From positions 124,001-188,000 of the forward strand of contig NZ_FNXY01000004.1 of assembly GCF_900108855.1 (NCBI RefSeq): 64,000 nt of DNA, written 5' to 3'. Positions 34,230-43,542 of this stretch are shown piece after piece. Each line of letters opens with the position of its first letter. Position 1 is the stretch's first letter. Origin of the DNA: Dyadobacter koreensis (GTDB lineage: Bacteria; Bacteroidota; Bacteroidia; Cytophagales; Spirosomataceae). Both the position numbers and the translations under genes were made by a program. The notes under the pieces were generated by a model, which ran no database searches, was not told the DNA's origin, and was given only the letters and a program-made list of their open reading frames with translations.

Positions 34230-36413
34230 ATGAAAAAAATATCAATTCTCGCGTTTTTGGCTCTGTCATTTGGCGCTCAGGCTCAGTTTTCTCCGAAGGA
34301 AATTAAGGCGCTGAAAAAGGAAGGAAAAGCAATAACCATCACAAAAGATATCTACGGAGTGCCGCACGTATATGCTAAAACGGATGGACAAGCCGTCTTT
34401 GGTATGAGTTATGTGCAATGCGAAGAATTTTTTGATAAACTGGAAGGATCTCTTATAAGCAGGCTCGGCAGGCAGTCAGAAGTTGACGGCGAATCGGCAG
34501 TTTATAAGGATCTCTGGTCGCGCATTTACACGGACTCAACCAGAGCAAAGGCGCTTTATAAAGAATCTCCAAAGTGGCTTCAAAAGCTTTGCGACGGTTT
34601 TGCAGGCGGTGTTAACTTATATTTGATTACACACCCTCAGGTTAAACCAAAACTTATCAAACGCGTCGAACCGTGGATGTGCCTGATGAACAATATCCCG
34701 GCGCTTGGCGGAAGCAATCTTGATGAGGCTGATTTTGTGGCGCTTTATTCAAAAAAGGCGCCAAGGTTTACGTCTTATGCTCCAATGGATGAGGCCAGAG
34801 AATTTCAGGAACCTGCCGGATCGAACGGCTGGGCGATTGCTCCATCGAGAACGAAAAATAAAAACGCAATGCTTTTGATAAATCCGCATTCCGAATTTTA
34901 CGGCAGGATCGAAATTCAGGTTGTGAGTGAGGAAGGTTTGAACTCTTATGGAGCGCCATTTATCGGACAATTTAGTTTGTTTCAGGGTTTCAATGAATAT
35001 CTTGGCTGGATGCACCCGGTCTCGTTGTCGGACGGGAAAGATCTTTACGCAGAAACAGTTGAACAAAAAGACGGTAAATATTTCTATAAGTATAACGGTG
35101 AATCACGGGCTGTGGACAGCACCGAAATTACAGTTCCTTACAAACAGGGAGATAAATTGTTAACCAAAAAGTTTACGGTATACCGTACGCATCACGGGCC
35201 GGTTGTTTCAATTCTGAATAAAAAATGGGTTACGCTTAAAACGGTCGACGGAAGTATTGACTTGCTTGCCATGCACTGGGAAAAAATGAAGGCGAAAAAT
35301 TTCGATCAATTCAAGGCTTCTATGGATAAACGCGTGATGACAGGAAGCAACGTAGTTTATGCTGATCGTGATGGAAATATTGCTTACTGGCATGGCAACT
35401 TTGTGCCCAAAAAAGATCCCGCGCTAAACTGGAAACGTCCGGTTGACGGGAGTACGGATGCAACTGAGTGGAAGGGTATTTATTCTCTTGATGAGATTCC
35501 TAATTACAAAAATCCGGCAAACGGCTGGCTTCAAAACTGTAATTCTACGGTCTTATATGCCACCGGCCCTTTTGATTCTCTGATGAGCCAAAAACCCTCT
35601 TACATGTTTCCGGATGGGCAAACGCCCCGTGCAATGAACGCTGTCCGTGTTCTTGAAAAAATTAAAGATGCGACGATTGACGACATTGTTGCAGCCGCGC
35701 ATGATACATATCTCCCCAACGCAGCGCGTTTCATTCCAAACCTTGTTTGCGCATATGAAGGTATGGAAACACGTTCGCCTGAACTCGCTGGCCCGATTGA
35801 GGCGCTCAAATCATGGAACTTTCATACAGATACGAGTTCAATAGCAACCACGCTTGCTGTGATGTGGATTGAAAAAGTAATCGAACTGGACGTAGCCAAA
35901 CTAGAGAAACCTTATACGAATGAAGAAAGATATTCTGTTACCAATGGCGCTGCTGTTTCTACGGAAAATCTTACGGCGCGACAGTTGGTTGACGCCTTTA
36001 AAACTGTCGTAATTGACCTGACTAAAGATTTTGGTACCTGGAAAGTATCGTGGGGATCCATCAACCGTTATCAGCGAAATGGAGAAAATGAATTGGCAAG
36101 CGACAGTAAAAAGAGCTGGGCAGTTCCTGCTACGCCGGGATATTTAGGATCATTAAATGCCTACGTCAGTAGGAAAGGACCTAAAACGAAAAATCGTTAT
36201 GGCGCGACCGGAAACACGTTTGTCGCAGTAGTAGAGTTCGGCAAAGAGCTTAAAGCCAAAACAATTCTAACCGGAGGTTCTAGCTCTGACCCTAAGTCGC
36301 CTCATTTTACTGACCAGGTTGACGGATACATAAATAACAAATACAAGGATATTTACTTCTACAAAAAAGATGTCCTTGCAAATGCCGAGAAGACCTATCA
36401 TCCCGGAGAATAA
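34230..36413 (+). CDS. Penicillin acylase family Ntn-hydrolase
   Basis: The 727-residue precursor has a signal peptide (cut at AQA-Q), a short alpha chain with ITKDIYGVPHVYAKTD, and a self-cleavage site before Ser198 in AGSNGWAIAPS, the N-terminal nucleophile of the beta chain. INPHSEFYG and VYADRDGNIAYWHGN are further family landmarks. The family (penicillin G acylase, aculeacin and acyl-homoserine lactone acylases) hydrolyses amide bonds of N-acylated compounds in the periplasm. In this operon it could deacylate an N-capped peptide so the peptidases can act; quorum-signal cleavage is an alternative. A terminator follows. Confidence 0.93.
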   Translation: MKKISILAFLALSFGAQAQFSPKEIKALKKEGKAITITKDIYGVPHVYAKTDGQAVFGMSYVQCEEFFDKLEGSLISRLGRQSEVDGESAVYKDLWSRIYTDSTRAKALYKESPKWLQKLCDGFAGGVNLYLITHPQVKPKLIKRVEPWMCLMNNIPALGGSNLDEADFVALYSKKAPRFTSYAPMDEAREFQEPAGSNGWAIAPSRTKNKNAMLLINPHSEFYGRIEIQVVSEEGLNSYGAPFIGQFSLFQGFNEYLGWMHPVSLSDGKDLYAETVEQKDGKYFYKYNGESRAVDSTEITVPYKQGDKLLTKKFTVYRTHHGPVVSILNKKWVTLKTVDGSIDLLAMHWEKMKAKNFDQFKASMDKRVMTGSNVVYADRDGNIAYWHGNFVPKKDPALNWKRPVDGSTDATEWKGIYSLDEIPNYKNPANGWLQNCNSTVLYATGPFDSLMSQKPSYMFPDGQTPRAMNAVRVLEKIKDATIDDIVAAAHDTYLPNAARFIPNLVCAYEGMETRSPELAGPIEALKSWNFHTDTSSIATTLAVMWIEKVIELDVAKLEKPYTNEERYSVTNGAAVSTENLTARQLVDAFKTVVIDLTKDFGTWKVSWGSINRYQRNGENELASDSKKSWAVPATPGYLGSLNAYVSRKGPKTKNRYGATGNTFVAVVEFGKELKAKTILTGGSSSDPKSPHFTDQVDGYINNKYKDIYFYKKDVLANAEKTYHPGE

Positions 36414-36421
36414 TTTTAGTG

Positions 36422-36448
36422 TCCGCCTGTCGAAAGCAGGCGGATTTT
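36422..36448 (+). terminator. Intrinsic terminator inside the peptidase locus
   Basis: TCCGCCTG (36422-36429) pairs with CAGGCGGA (36437-36444), followed by TTTT. It separates the SusC-to-acylase unit from the TldD-to-hydrolase unit. Confidence 0.65.
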
Positions 36449-36519
36449 CTGGGTGAAAACCTATCGGTCTATTACCCTTAACAGTTAAAAATAATTCATT
36501 TTAGAAAACGCGGTTTCTT

Positions 36520-38157
36520 ATGAATAGAAGAAAATTTGTTCAATTATCCGGCATGGGAGCTGCTTTGTTTTCATCGGGATTGGTTCAGGGGAAAATCATT
36601 TCGGCCGAAGATTTACTGGCGCCGGGTATGGATGTAGCGGTGAAAAAAAAGCTTGCGGATGTGGCCTTGAATGCCGCAAAGAGTAAGGGCGCAACGTATG
36701 CAGATGTACGGATCGGGCGGTATTTACGTCAGTATTTTTTCACAAAGGAAATGCGGGTCGAAAATATTGTTAATTCCGAGTCTTATGGTTTAGGCATTCG
36801 CGTAATATCGAATGGTACCTGGGGTTTTTGCGCAACAAACGATCTCTCGGTCGATAGTATCGCCAAATGCGCAGCAACGGCAGTTGCCATTGCAAAAGCT
36901 AATTCCGAAATGCAGGAGGAGCCGGTTATTCTTGCGCCGCAAAAAGGAGTCGGGATTCAAAGTTGGAAAACGCCTATCACGAAAAATGCCTTTACAATTC
37001 CGGTTAAAGAAAAGATTGATCTGCTTATGAAGGTAAATGGCGAGGCGATCAAAAATGGCGCCACATTCGTCAACTCTAATCTGTTTTTTATTAATGAACA
37101 AAAATATTTTGCATCGACCGACGGCTCTTACATTGATCAGGATGTGCACCGTATGTGGCCAACATTTACTGTTACGGCGGTCGATAAAAAAGCCGGGAAA
37201 TTCAAAACCCGTGACGCACTAAGTGCGCCGATCGGTATGGGTTATGAGTATCTTGACGGACTGTCTTCGGAGAAAAAATCGATTTTAGGAAAGCCGACGG
37301 TTTACAGGTTTTCTTATGATATGGTGGAAGACGCTATTCTGGCAGCACAACAGGCTCAGGAAAAATTGTCTGCCAAATCAGTCGTTGCCGGAAAGTATGA
37401 TATGATCCTGGATCCTTCAAATCTCGGACTGACGATTCATGAGTCTGTCGGACATCCGTTGGAACTTGACCGGGTTCTTGGCTACGAAGCTAACCTGGCC
37501 GGAACAAGCTTTGCGACAATGGAAAAATGGGAATCTAAAAATTTTCAGTACGGCAGCAAGATTGTCAATTTTATCGCGGATAAAACACAGCCCAACAGTA
37601 TGGCGGCAGTCGGTTATGACGACGAAGGTGTTCCCTGCAAAAACTGGAACTTGATTAAAGACGGTATTCTTGTAAATTATCAGGCTACGCGTGATCAGGT
37701 GCATATTCTGGGTGAAAAAGAATCTCAGGGCTGCAGCTTCGCTGACAGCTGGGATTCAATCCAGTTTCAGCGTATGCCAAATGTTTCGCTTCAATCCGGG
37801 ACTGAAAAATACAGTGTTGCAGATATGATCAAAGATACAGAAAAAGGTATTTATATATTGGGAAGAGGCTCTTCATCGATCGATCAGCAGCGTTACAACT
37901 TTCAGTTCAGCGGGCAGTTATTTTACGAGGTAAAAAACGGAGAAATCGTCGGAATGCTGGACAATGCCGCATATCAGTCCAACTCTCAGGAATTCTGGAA
38001 CTCGTGCACCAAGATTTGCGATAAGGACGATTATCGTCTGTTCGGAACTTTGTTTGATGGAAAAGGACAGCCCGGACAGTCGAGTGCTGTTTCCCATGGC
38101 TGCTCAACTTCACGATTCAATGGTGTGAACGTGATTAATACAGGCCGTAAGATTTGA
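36520..38157 (+). CDS. TldD-like metallopeptidase with Tat signal
   Basis: This 545-residue member of the TldD/PmbA family carries the metalloprotease motif H307-E-S-V-G-H312. In TldD/TldE heterodimers the TldD subunit holds this active site and cleaves small unfolded or modified peptides. It opens with a twin-arginine leader (NRRKFVQLSGMGAALFSSG), so the enzyme is probably exported, unlike cytosolic E. coli TldD. It is the first gene after a terminator and is followed at 63 bp by a TldE-like partner that has no signal. Confidence 0.92.
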   Translation: MNRRKFVQLSGMGAALFSSGLVQGKIISAEDLLAPGMDVAVKKKLADVALNAAKSKGATYADVRIGRYLRQYFFTKEMRVENIVNSESYGLGIRVISNGTWGFCATNDLSVDSIAKCAATAVAIAKANSEMQEEPVILAPQKGVGIQSWKTPITKNAFTIPVKEKIDLLMKVNGEAIKNGATFVNSNLFFINEQKYFASTDGSYIDQDVHRMWPTFTVTAVDKKAGKFKTRDALSAPIGMGYEYLDGLSSEKKSILGKPTVYRFSYDMVEDAILAAQQAQEKLSAKSVVAGKYDMILDPSNLGLTIHESVGHPLELDRVLGYEANLAGTSFATMEKWESKNFQYGSKIVNFIADKTQPNSMAAVGYDDEGVPCKNWNLIKDGILVNYQATRDQVHILGEKESQGCSFADSWDSIQFQRMPNVSLQSGTEKYSVADMIKDTEKGIYILGRGSSSIDQQRYNFQFSGQLFYEVKNGEIVGMLDNAAYQSNSQEFWNSCTKICDKDDYRLFGTLFDGKGQPGQSSAVSHGCSTSRFNGVNVINTGRKI

Positions 38158-38220
38158 TTTATCGGAAAAGACACAGTTTTTGAAAAGTGCTTTTTGAACA
38201 TATTAAATGGATAATCCCAT

Positions 38221-39537
38221 ATGGAGATTTTAACCAAAGAAGAAGCAAAAAAAATAATTGATAAGGTTTTGGGCTATTCCAAAGCTGACGAAATGAGTGT
38301 TGAGCTGACGGGAAAACGTACTGGAAATATTCGGTTTGCGGGTAATTCTGTATCGACAAGTGGAGAAACTTATAATCTTTCATTGTCAATTACCTCTGTT
38401 TATGGTAAAAAACTTGGAACCTCGACGGTGAACGAGTTTGATGACGCTTCTCTCGAAAAAGCCGTGAGAAGATCGGAAGAAGTCGCAAAACTCGCACCGG
38501 AAAATGAAGAATATCTTCCGATGCCCGGTCCGCAAAAATATCTGGAAAGTAAAGGATTTCTAGATACTACTGCTAAACTTGACCCCGTCCAAAGAGCCAA
38601 ATTTGCGAAAGACAGCATTTTGCCCTGCCGCGAGAATAAGCTGACCGGAGCTGGTTTTATGGAAGATTCCGCTGGTTTTGAGGCACTTGGAAACAGTAAA
38701 GGTCTATTTGCATATAACAAAAGTACATCTGTAGATTTTTCTATAACAGTTCGGACAGCGGATGGGATGGGCTCCGGTTATGGATCTGGTGATTTTAACG
38801 ACAGTTCCTTACTTGACACAAAGATTTCGACCAACATTGCCATTCAAAAAGCCATTTCATCACGCGGCGCCAAAGCTTTTGAACCGGGGAAATACACCGT
38901 TATTCTGGAACCCACCGCTGCCGGGGAGCTGATCTCATTCATGATCCGGGCAATGGACGCGCGGACTGCCGATGAAGGTAGAAGTTTCCTGAGCAAAAAG
39001 GGCGGCGGAACCAGAATAGGAGAGAAGCTGCTTGATGAGCGCGTCACGATTTACTCCGATCCTTCTGATAAAGACATTCCCGCCAAACCGTTTTCAGTAG
39101 AAGGGTTGCCTCTGGAAAAGGTGGTTTGGTTTGACAAAGGCGTGGTGAAAAATATGTCCTATTCCCGGTATTGGGCGCAAAGCAAAGGTGTTGCGCCGAT
39201 CCTCCAGCCAGATGGATTTATTATGGAAGGCGGCTCAGAATCGGTTGCTGATCTTATTAAAGAAACGGAGAAAGGAATTTTGGTAACACGTTTCTGGTAT
39301 ACCCGCTGGCTTGATCCTCAGACTTTACTTTACACAGGATTAACGAGAGATGGTACTTTCTATATTGAAAACGGTCAGATAAAACATCCCGTAAAAAACT
39401 TCCGGTTTAATGAAAGCCCCGTGATTATGCTGAACAATCTCGAAGCGATCGGGAAGCCGGTACGAAGCCGCGGAAATATGGTACCGCCTTTGAAAATCAG
39501 GGATTTTACTTTTTCAAGTTTGTCCGATGCAGTTTGA
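38221..39537 (+). CDS. TldE/PmbA-like metallopeptidase subunit
   Basis: The 438-residue protein is the second half of a TldD/TldE pair: ADEMSVELTGKRTGNIRFAGN at the start, FEPGKYTVILEPTAAGELISF in the middle where TldD has its HExxxH helix, and SRGNMVPPLKIRDFTFS at the end. The zinc motif is absent, as expected for TldE. No signal peptide is visible. It starts MEILTKEEAKKIID, so either it stays in the cytosol or it leaves bound to the Tat-signal-bearing TldD partner. Probable function: substrate channel and partner for the upstream protease. Confidence 0.92.
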   Translation: MEILTKEEAKKIIDKVLGYSKADEMSVELTGKRTGNIRFAGNSVSTSGETYNLSLSITSVYGKKLGTSTVNEFDDASLEKAVRRSEEVAKLAPENEEYLPMPGPQKYLESKGFLDTTAKLDPVQRAKFAKDSILPCRENKLTGAGFMEDSAGFEALGNSKGLFAYNKSTSVDFSITVRTADGMGSGYGSGDFNDSSLLDTKISTNIAIQKAISSRGAKAFEPGKYTVILEPTAAGELISFMIRAMDARTADEGRSFLSKKGGGTRIGEKLLDERVTIYSDPSDKDIPAKPFSVEGLPLEKVVWFDKGVVKNMSYSRYWAQSKGVAPILQPDGFIMEGGSESVADLIKETEKGILVTRFWYTRWLDPQTLLYTGLTRDGTFYIENGQIKHPVKNFRFNESPVIMLNNLEAIGKPVRSRGNMVPPLKIRDFTFSSLSDAV

Positions 39538-39596
39538 TTTTTTTGTCAAATATCTTTGTTAAAACATTCCTAATCAGCTTAAATCGTAACATTAAC

Positions 39597-40694
39597 ATGA
39601 TGAATATAAAGAAAAAAGCGCTTATTTTTCTTTGTTCCCTGATCAGTCAAACCAGTTTTTCGCAGGAGAAATCGAAAGCTTCACTGGAAGATCAGGTAAG
39701 TAGGATGGCCAGACAAATCGAGGCAATGCAGCATGATTTTGATCAGGTGACAAAAGGGATAGACGACCTGAGCTGGTATAACAAATTGTCGGATGTAGCT
39801 TTTGTAGATAAAGTAATTATTACCGGCCCGCCACCGGCGGTGATCAAAAATCCCACGGGTCAGGGCGCGAAAAATCCTGTTCGTTTTTCTGCCTATGTTT
39901 TTATTCCATCCAATATTGACGTTAACAAGAAATATCCGTTGCTGGTACTTCCGCATGGTGGTGTTCATAGCAATTTCACCAGCACCTATGCGCATATTAT
40001 CCGCGAACTTATTGCTCAGGAATACGTTGTCGTTGCGGCAGATTATCGTGGTAGTACGGGTTATGGTGCCGGTTTTTACAGACAGATAGATTATGGCGGA
40101 CTGGAAGTTGAGGATGTAAACAGCAGCCGGGATTATATGATAAAAAATTACGATTTTCTTGATAAAAACCGCGTGGGGATTTTAGGATGGAGCCACGGCG
40201 GCATGATCACTTTGCTGAATATTTTTGAACATCCGTCCGACTATGCCGTGGCTTATGCGGGCGTGCCTGTAAGTGATTTAGTAGCAAGAATGGGTTATAA
40301 ATCTCAGAGTTACCGCGACGCTTATTCTGCCGACTATCACCTTGGAAAATCAGCAGACGAAAATGTTGCGGAGTATCGTAAAAGATCTCCCGCCTGGAAC
40401 ACTGAAAAATTAAAAACGCCGCTTCTTGTGCATACCAATACCAACGACGAGGACGTGAATGTGCTTGAAGTTGAACACTTGATCAAGTCCTTGAAAGCGG
40501 ATGGGAAAAAATTTGAATATGAAGTTTATAAGGATATTCCGGGTGGGCATACCTTTGACCGTATTGACAACTACGGTGCTAAAGAAATCCGTTTCAAGGT
40601 TTACAATTTTCTTGCAGGTTATCTGAAACCAAATAAGAAATTCAAGGATGTGAAAGAACTTATTCAGTCGAGTTATTTTCCTAAAAAAGGTTGA
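39597..40694 (+). CDS. Secreted S9-type alpha/beta hydrolase (prolyl oligopeptidase family)
   Basis: I start this 365-residue protein at ATG 39597, giving a clear signal peptide (KKKALIFLCSLISQTSFS-Q); an upstream ATG at 39534 overlaps the TldE-like stop and adds a non-signal segment. A coiled-coil-like stretch follows the signal. The catalytic triad is Ser199 in LGWSHGGM, Asp in HTNTNDEDVN and His in GGHTFDR. Family enzymes cleave short peptides or esters, often acylaminoacyl peptides. It stands third in the second unit of the peptidase locus. Confidence 0.9.
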   Translation: MMNIKKKALIFLCSLISQTSFSQEKSKASLEDQVSRMARQIEAMQHDFDQVTKGIDDLSWYNKLSDVAFVDKVIITGPPPAVIKNPTGQGAKNPVRFSAYVFIPSNIDVNKKYPLLVLPHGGVHSNFTSTYAHIIRELIAQEYVVVAADYRGSTGYGAGFYRQIDYGGLEVEDVNSSRDYMIKNYDFLDKNRVGILGWSHGGMITLLNIFEHPSDYAVAYAGVPVSDLVARMGYKSQSYRDAYSADYHLGKSADENVAEYRKRSPAWNTEKLKTPLLVHTNTNDEDVNVLEVEHLIKSLKADGKKFEYEVYKDIPGGHTFDRIDNYGAKEIRFKVYNFLAGYLKPNKKFKDVKELIQSSYFPKKG

Positions 40695-40728
40695 GCGTTT
40701 GGCTATTTTTTATACAGTATTTGTCGAT

Positions 40729-41904
40729 ATGAAGTATTTGAGAAAAACGATTTACGCGTTTGCAATTTCCTTGCTGACCGTCAGTGCGCCGGTTCTTACC
40801 TATGCACAGCCAGCGAGATTTGGCCAGGAAGTTTCCGAGAACAAATATATTCTTAATTATCTTCAGCGTGTGGCTGACGAAAGTGGAGCTCCCGGAGTTT
40901 CAGCAACTGTTTCCGTAAATGGGAGAATAGTTTTTTCGGGCGGTGTGGGCTTCTCCGATCTGGATAACAGGGTGCCGCAAACTGGAAAGACTGTTCATAA
41001 TATTGGTTCTGTTTCAAAGGCTGTCGCGGTGATTGCAATCATGCAGCTCGAGGAGAGAGGCTTGCTCAGTTTAGATGACGAGATTCAAAAATATCTTCCG
41101 TATTTCCCGAAAAAACAAAAGCCGGTTACAATCAAACATATCCTTACGCATACTTCCGGAATTAGGCATTATGCGGCGAAGGATAACGATAATTTCGGTC
41201 TGAAACGGATGCGCCACTACGACGATTTTGAGGAAGCAACCCGAATTTTTCGTGACGATTCGCTTCTTTTCGATCCCGGGACCCACTTTTCATATTCTTC
41301 CTATGCCAGTAATCTGATGCATGGGATCGTTGAAAAAGTGACCGGTCTGAATTTTGAAGAGTATATGAAGCGGAATATCTGGCAGCCTGCCGGCATGCTG
41401 GCGACCTGGTTCGATGTACCTTCGAGAGTTATTCCAAATCGTGGAAAGGGCTACGTTCGTGATAAAAACGGAATTATCATAAATCCGGATTATGAAGATA
41501 CAAGTTACAAATATGCCGGAGGAGGAATTATAGCCAGTTCGGAAGATATGGTGAAACTTGCGCTGGCACTAAACGACGGGCTTCTCTTGAAACCGGAAAC
41601 GATTGCAAAAATGTATACTCCTTATTTTGAGAAAAACGAAAAGTCAGTACGCCCGGTTAAATCTGCCACAGTTATTCCGCAATGGCAAGGTCTGATTTGG
41701 TTTGTCGGAAAAGACGGAGCTGGAAGAAACTGGTATGGCCATAGCGGTACAGTGAAAGGTACGCGTTGTTTTATTATGAATTATCCGAAGGAAAATCTGA
41801 TCATAGCCATACAGGCCAATATCGGGTCTATTAAAATTGATGAATATGCACAATTACTGGCTCAGATGTACCTGAGCGAAGACAAGTCGGCAAAAAAGAA
41901 ATAA
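40729..41904 (+). CDS. Serine hydrolase, class C beta-lactamase-like
   Basis: I start this precursor of about 391 residues at ATG 40729, which gives a proper signal peptide (cut at TYA-Q). It has S94-V-S-K97 as the S-x-x-K nucleophile motif, YASN as Y-x-N, and GHSG near the C-terminus. These define the penicillin-binding-protein/beta-lactamase-like superfamily (class C, D-aminopeptidase, esterase types). In this locus an aminopeptidase or D-peptidase role fits better than antibiotic resistance, by inference. It is the last gene before a strong terminator. Confidence 0.9.
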   Translation: MKYLRKTIYAFAISLLTVSAPVLTYAQPARFGQEVSENKYILNYLQRVADESGAPGVSATVSVNGRIVFSGGVGFSDLDNRVPQTGKTVHNIGSVSKAVAVIAIMQLEERGLLSLDDEIQKYLPYFPKKQKPVTIKHILTHTSGIRHYAAKDNDNFGLKRMRHYDDFEEATRIFRDDSLLFDPGTHFSYSSYASNLMHGIVEKVTGLNFEEYMKRNIWQPAGMLATWFDVPSRVIPNRGKGYVRDKNGIIINPDYEDTSYKYAGGGIIASSEDMVKLALALNDGLLLKPETIAKMYTPYFEKNEKSVRPVKSATVIPQWQGLIWFVGKDGAGRNWYGHSGTVKGTRCFIMNYPKENLIIAIQANIGSIKIDEYAQLLAQMYLSEDKSAKKK

Positions 41905-41930
41905 TTATGTTTTAGGTTTATTAAGTTTTA

Positions 41931-41966
41931 AAGAAGCCGGCAATTTAAAGCCGGCTTCTTTTTTGT
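41931..41966 (+). terminator. Intrinsic terminator ending the peptidase locus
   Basis: Perfect 11-bp arms (41931-41941 with 41950-41960) around an 8-nt loop are followed by a T-tract. It marks the end of the second unit. Confidence 0.85.
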
Positions 41967-42069
41967 AACCGTATAAAATAACTCAGGAACACCTTATGTG
42001 AAATAACGATCACGAAGTTGAAAGTTTTTAATATTCTTTGCAATTACTGTATTCCATTTGTAAATTGTT

Positions 42070-42103
42070 TTGTAAAAATACTTAGTGGCAATATTATAGT
42101 TTG
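42070..42103 (+). promoter_or_regulatory. Possible promoter for the ECF sigma gene
   Basis: A TTG (42070-42072) lies about 24 bases before ATAGTTTG (42096-42103), an imperfect match to TAnnTTTG. The surrounding 150 bases are very AT-rich. Confidence 0.3.
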
Positions 42104-42182
42104 CTATAATAGATATATTGATTATAATATTTTTCAGATTGATAGTTTTTGTTATCCAGTTCCAATAACCCAGATCTTCTTA

Positions 42183-42770
42183 ATGTCTTATCTGAACGAG
42201 TCAAAAATTTTGCAGCAAATTTCGGAAGGAGATGAAAAAGCATTTTCCGAACTATATTTCAAATTCAAACCTGACCTCTATCGTCTTGTAAACAGCATCC
42301 TGAAATCTCAGGATCTTACAAATGATACCTGTCAGGAGGTATTTATCAAAATATGGGAAGACAGGCACAGGCTCTGTGAAATTCATTCTTTCAAAAGCTA
42401 TTTACTTGCAACCGGCAAAAATCATAGTCTGAATATTCTGCGAAAGATATCGTTCGATGAACGGCGCATGTCAGTATTTGTAAGTAACTATAATGAGTCT
42501 TGTAACGGAATTGAAGAAAGGATGCAGACGGATGAGTATTACAAATTTTTGCAATCCGTTTTATCTACACTGACACCTCAAACCAGGCGTGTTTTCCAGC
42601 TCTGCCGTCAGCAGGGAATGTCCTATGACGAGGCAGGGGAGGCGATGGGGGTTTCTAAAAGCCTGATCAAAAAACATATGATAAGGTCCATGAAAATTTT
42701 GCGCTCGGCGGTAGAACGAGATCTTGGCATCGCGCTCAGCATACTCATGTCATCGCTGACGGATGTTTAA
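42183..42770 (+). CDS. ECF-type RNA polymerase sigma factor
   Basis: I start this protein at ATG 42183 (195 residues); an upstream start at 42018 would add 55 residues translated from an AT-rich leader and is unlikely. Region 2 (DEKAFSELYFKFKPDLYRLV, CQEVFIKIWED) and region 4 (LTPQTRRVFQLCRQQGMSYDEAGEAMGVSKSLIKKHM) identify an ECF sigma factor of the Bacteroidota group. Usually an FecR anti-sigma gene and a SusC gene follow; here the next gene is on the other strand. It is therefore an orphan that might serve the peptidase locus upstream. Confidence 0.92.
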   Translation: MSYLNESKILQQISEGDEKAFSELYFKFKPDLYRLVNSILKSQDLTNDTCQEVFIKIWEDRHRLCEIHSFKSYLLATGKNHSLNILRKISFDERRMSVFVSNYNESCNGIEERMQTDEYYKFLQSVLSTLTPQTRRVFQLCRQQGMSYDEAGEAMGVSKSLIKKHMIRSMKILRSAVERDLGIALSILMSSLTDV

Positions 42771-42820
42771 AGAATCTGGTTTGGAAGTCTCAGTAAAATA
42801 TGTCTTTCTTTTATGAACGT

Positions 42821-43267
42821 TTACTGGTGCAGGTAATAATAAAAACAGCCTTCATCTTTTTTGAACCCAAACTTTTCGTAAAGTGCCTGTGCCTTCACAT
42901 TTTCAGTCCCTGTTTTTAAATTGACCCATTGCGCATCTGTTTCAGCTCCGAAGGCTTTCACGGTTTCAAGCAGACGTGTAGCCACACCGAACTTACGATA
43001 CTTGTCAGTAATATACATATCATTCAATGTCCAGGTTGATTTGAGTTTAAGTGAAGAATACATAGGGTACAGCAAAGTGAAACCCATAATATCTGTGGAA
43101 TCTTCATCAATCGCTGCGAAAACAACAGCCTGATTATTTCCGATTCTCTCTTTCAAAAAATTCGTCGATGCTTCCAGGTTGGATTCTTGTTCAAAATGGA
43201 CGCGGTATTCGTCAAATACAAGGGATAGTTTCGATATGTGTTCTAAACTGCAATGTTCAATAAGCAT
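42821..43267 (-). CDS. GNAT family N-acetyltransferase
   Basis: The 148-residue protein has the GNAT fold: strand AVVFAAIDED, LNDMYITDKYRKFGVATRLLE as the acetyl-CoA-binding motif A (R-K-F-G-V-A in place of Q/R-x-x-G-x-G/A), and NVKAQALYEKFGFKKDEG as motif B. It transfers an acetyl group from acetyl-CoA to an unknown amine. It is cytosolic and stands alone on the minus strand. Confidence 0.9.
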   Translation of the reverse strand: MLIEHCSLEHISKLSLVFDEYRVHFEQESNLEASTNFLKERIGNNQAVVFAAIDEDSTDIMGFTLLYPMYSSLKLKSTWTLNDMYITDKYRKFGVATRLLETVKAFGAETDAQWVNLKTGTENVKAQALYEKFGFKKDEGCFYYYLHQ

Positions 43268-43370
43268 ATAAAAGACGCGTTTTTTGTTCCTTTCAATATA
43301 ATAAACAAAGGTAGCACCGACGGGCGTTTAGTTGTATAAAAGATGCTAATTTTGATGGTTTCAACGTAAA

Positions 43371-43400
43371 AAAAACCTGCCGAAAACTCGACAGGTTTTA
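43371..43400 (-). terminator. Orphan intrinsic terminator
   Basis: AAAACCTG/CAGGTTTT arms with an inner CG pair and one mismatch. On the minus strand the stem ends in T8. No minus-strand gene lies upstream of it for 500 bp, and it sits 103 bp before the GNAT start. Confidence 0.5.
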
Positions 43401-43542
43401 ACTAATCTCAACCGGGATTTATGAATATCAATATTTTGGCTTTAAACTTCAAAATCTGACTAAGATGTATTTAAAGACAAAATGAAATATTTTATAATAA
43501 GGTAACGCGATGAAACTGAAATGAATATCCGGCAAGTAATGA

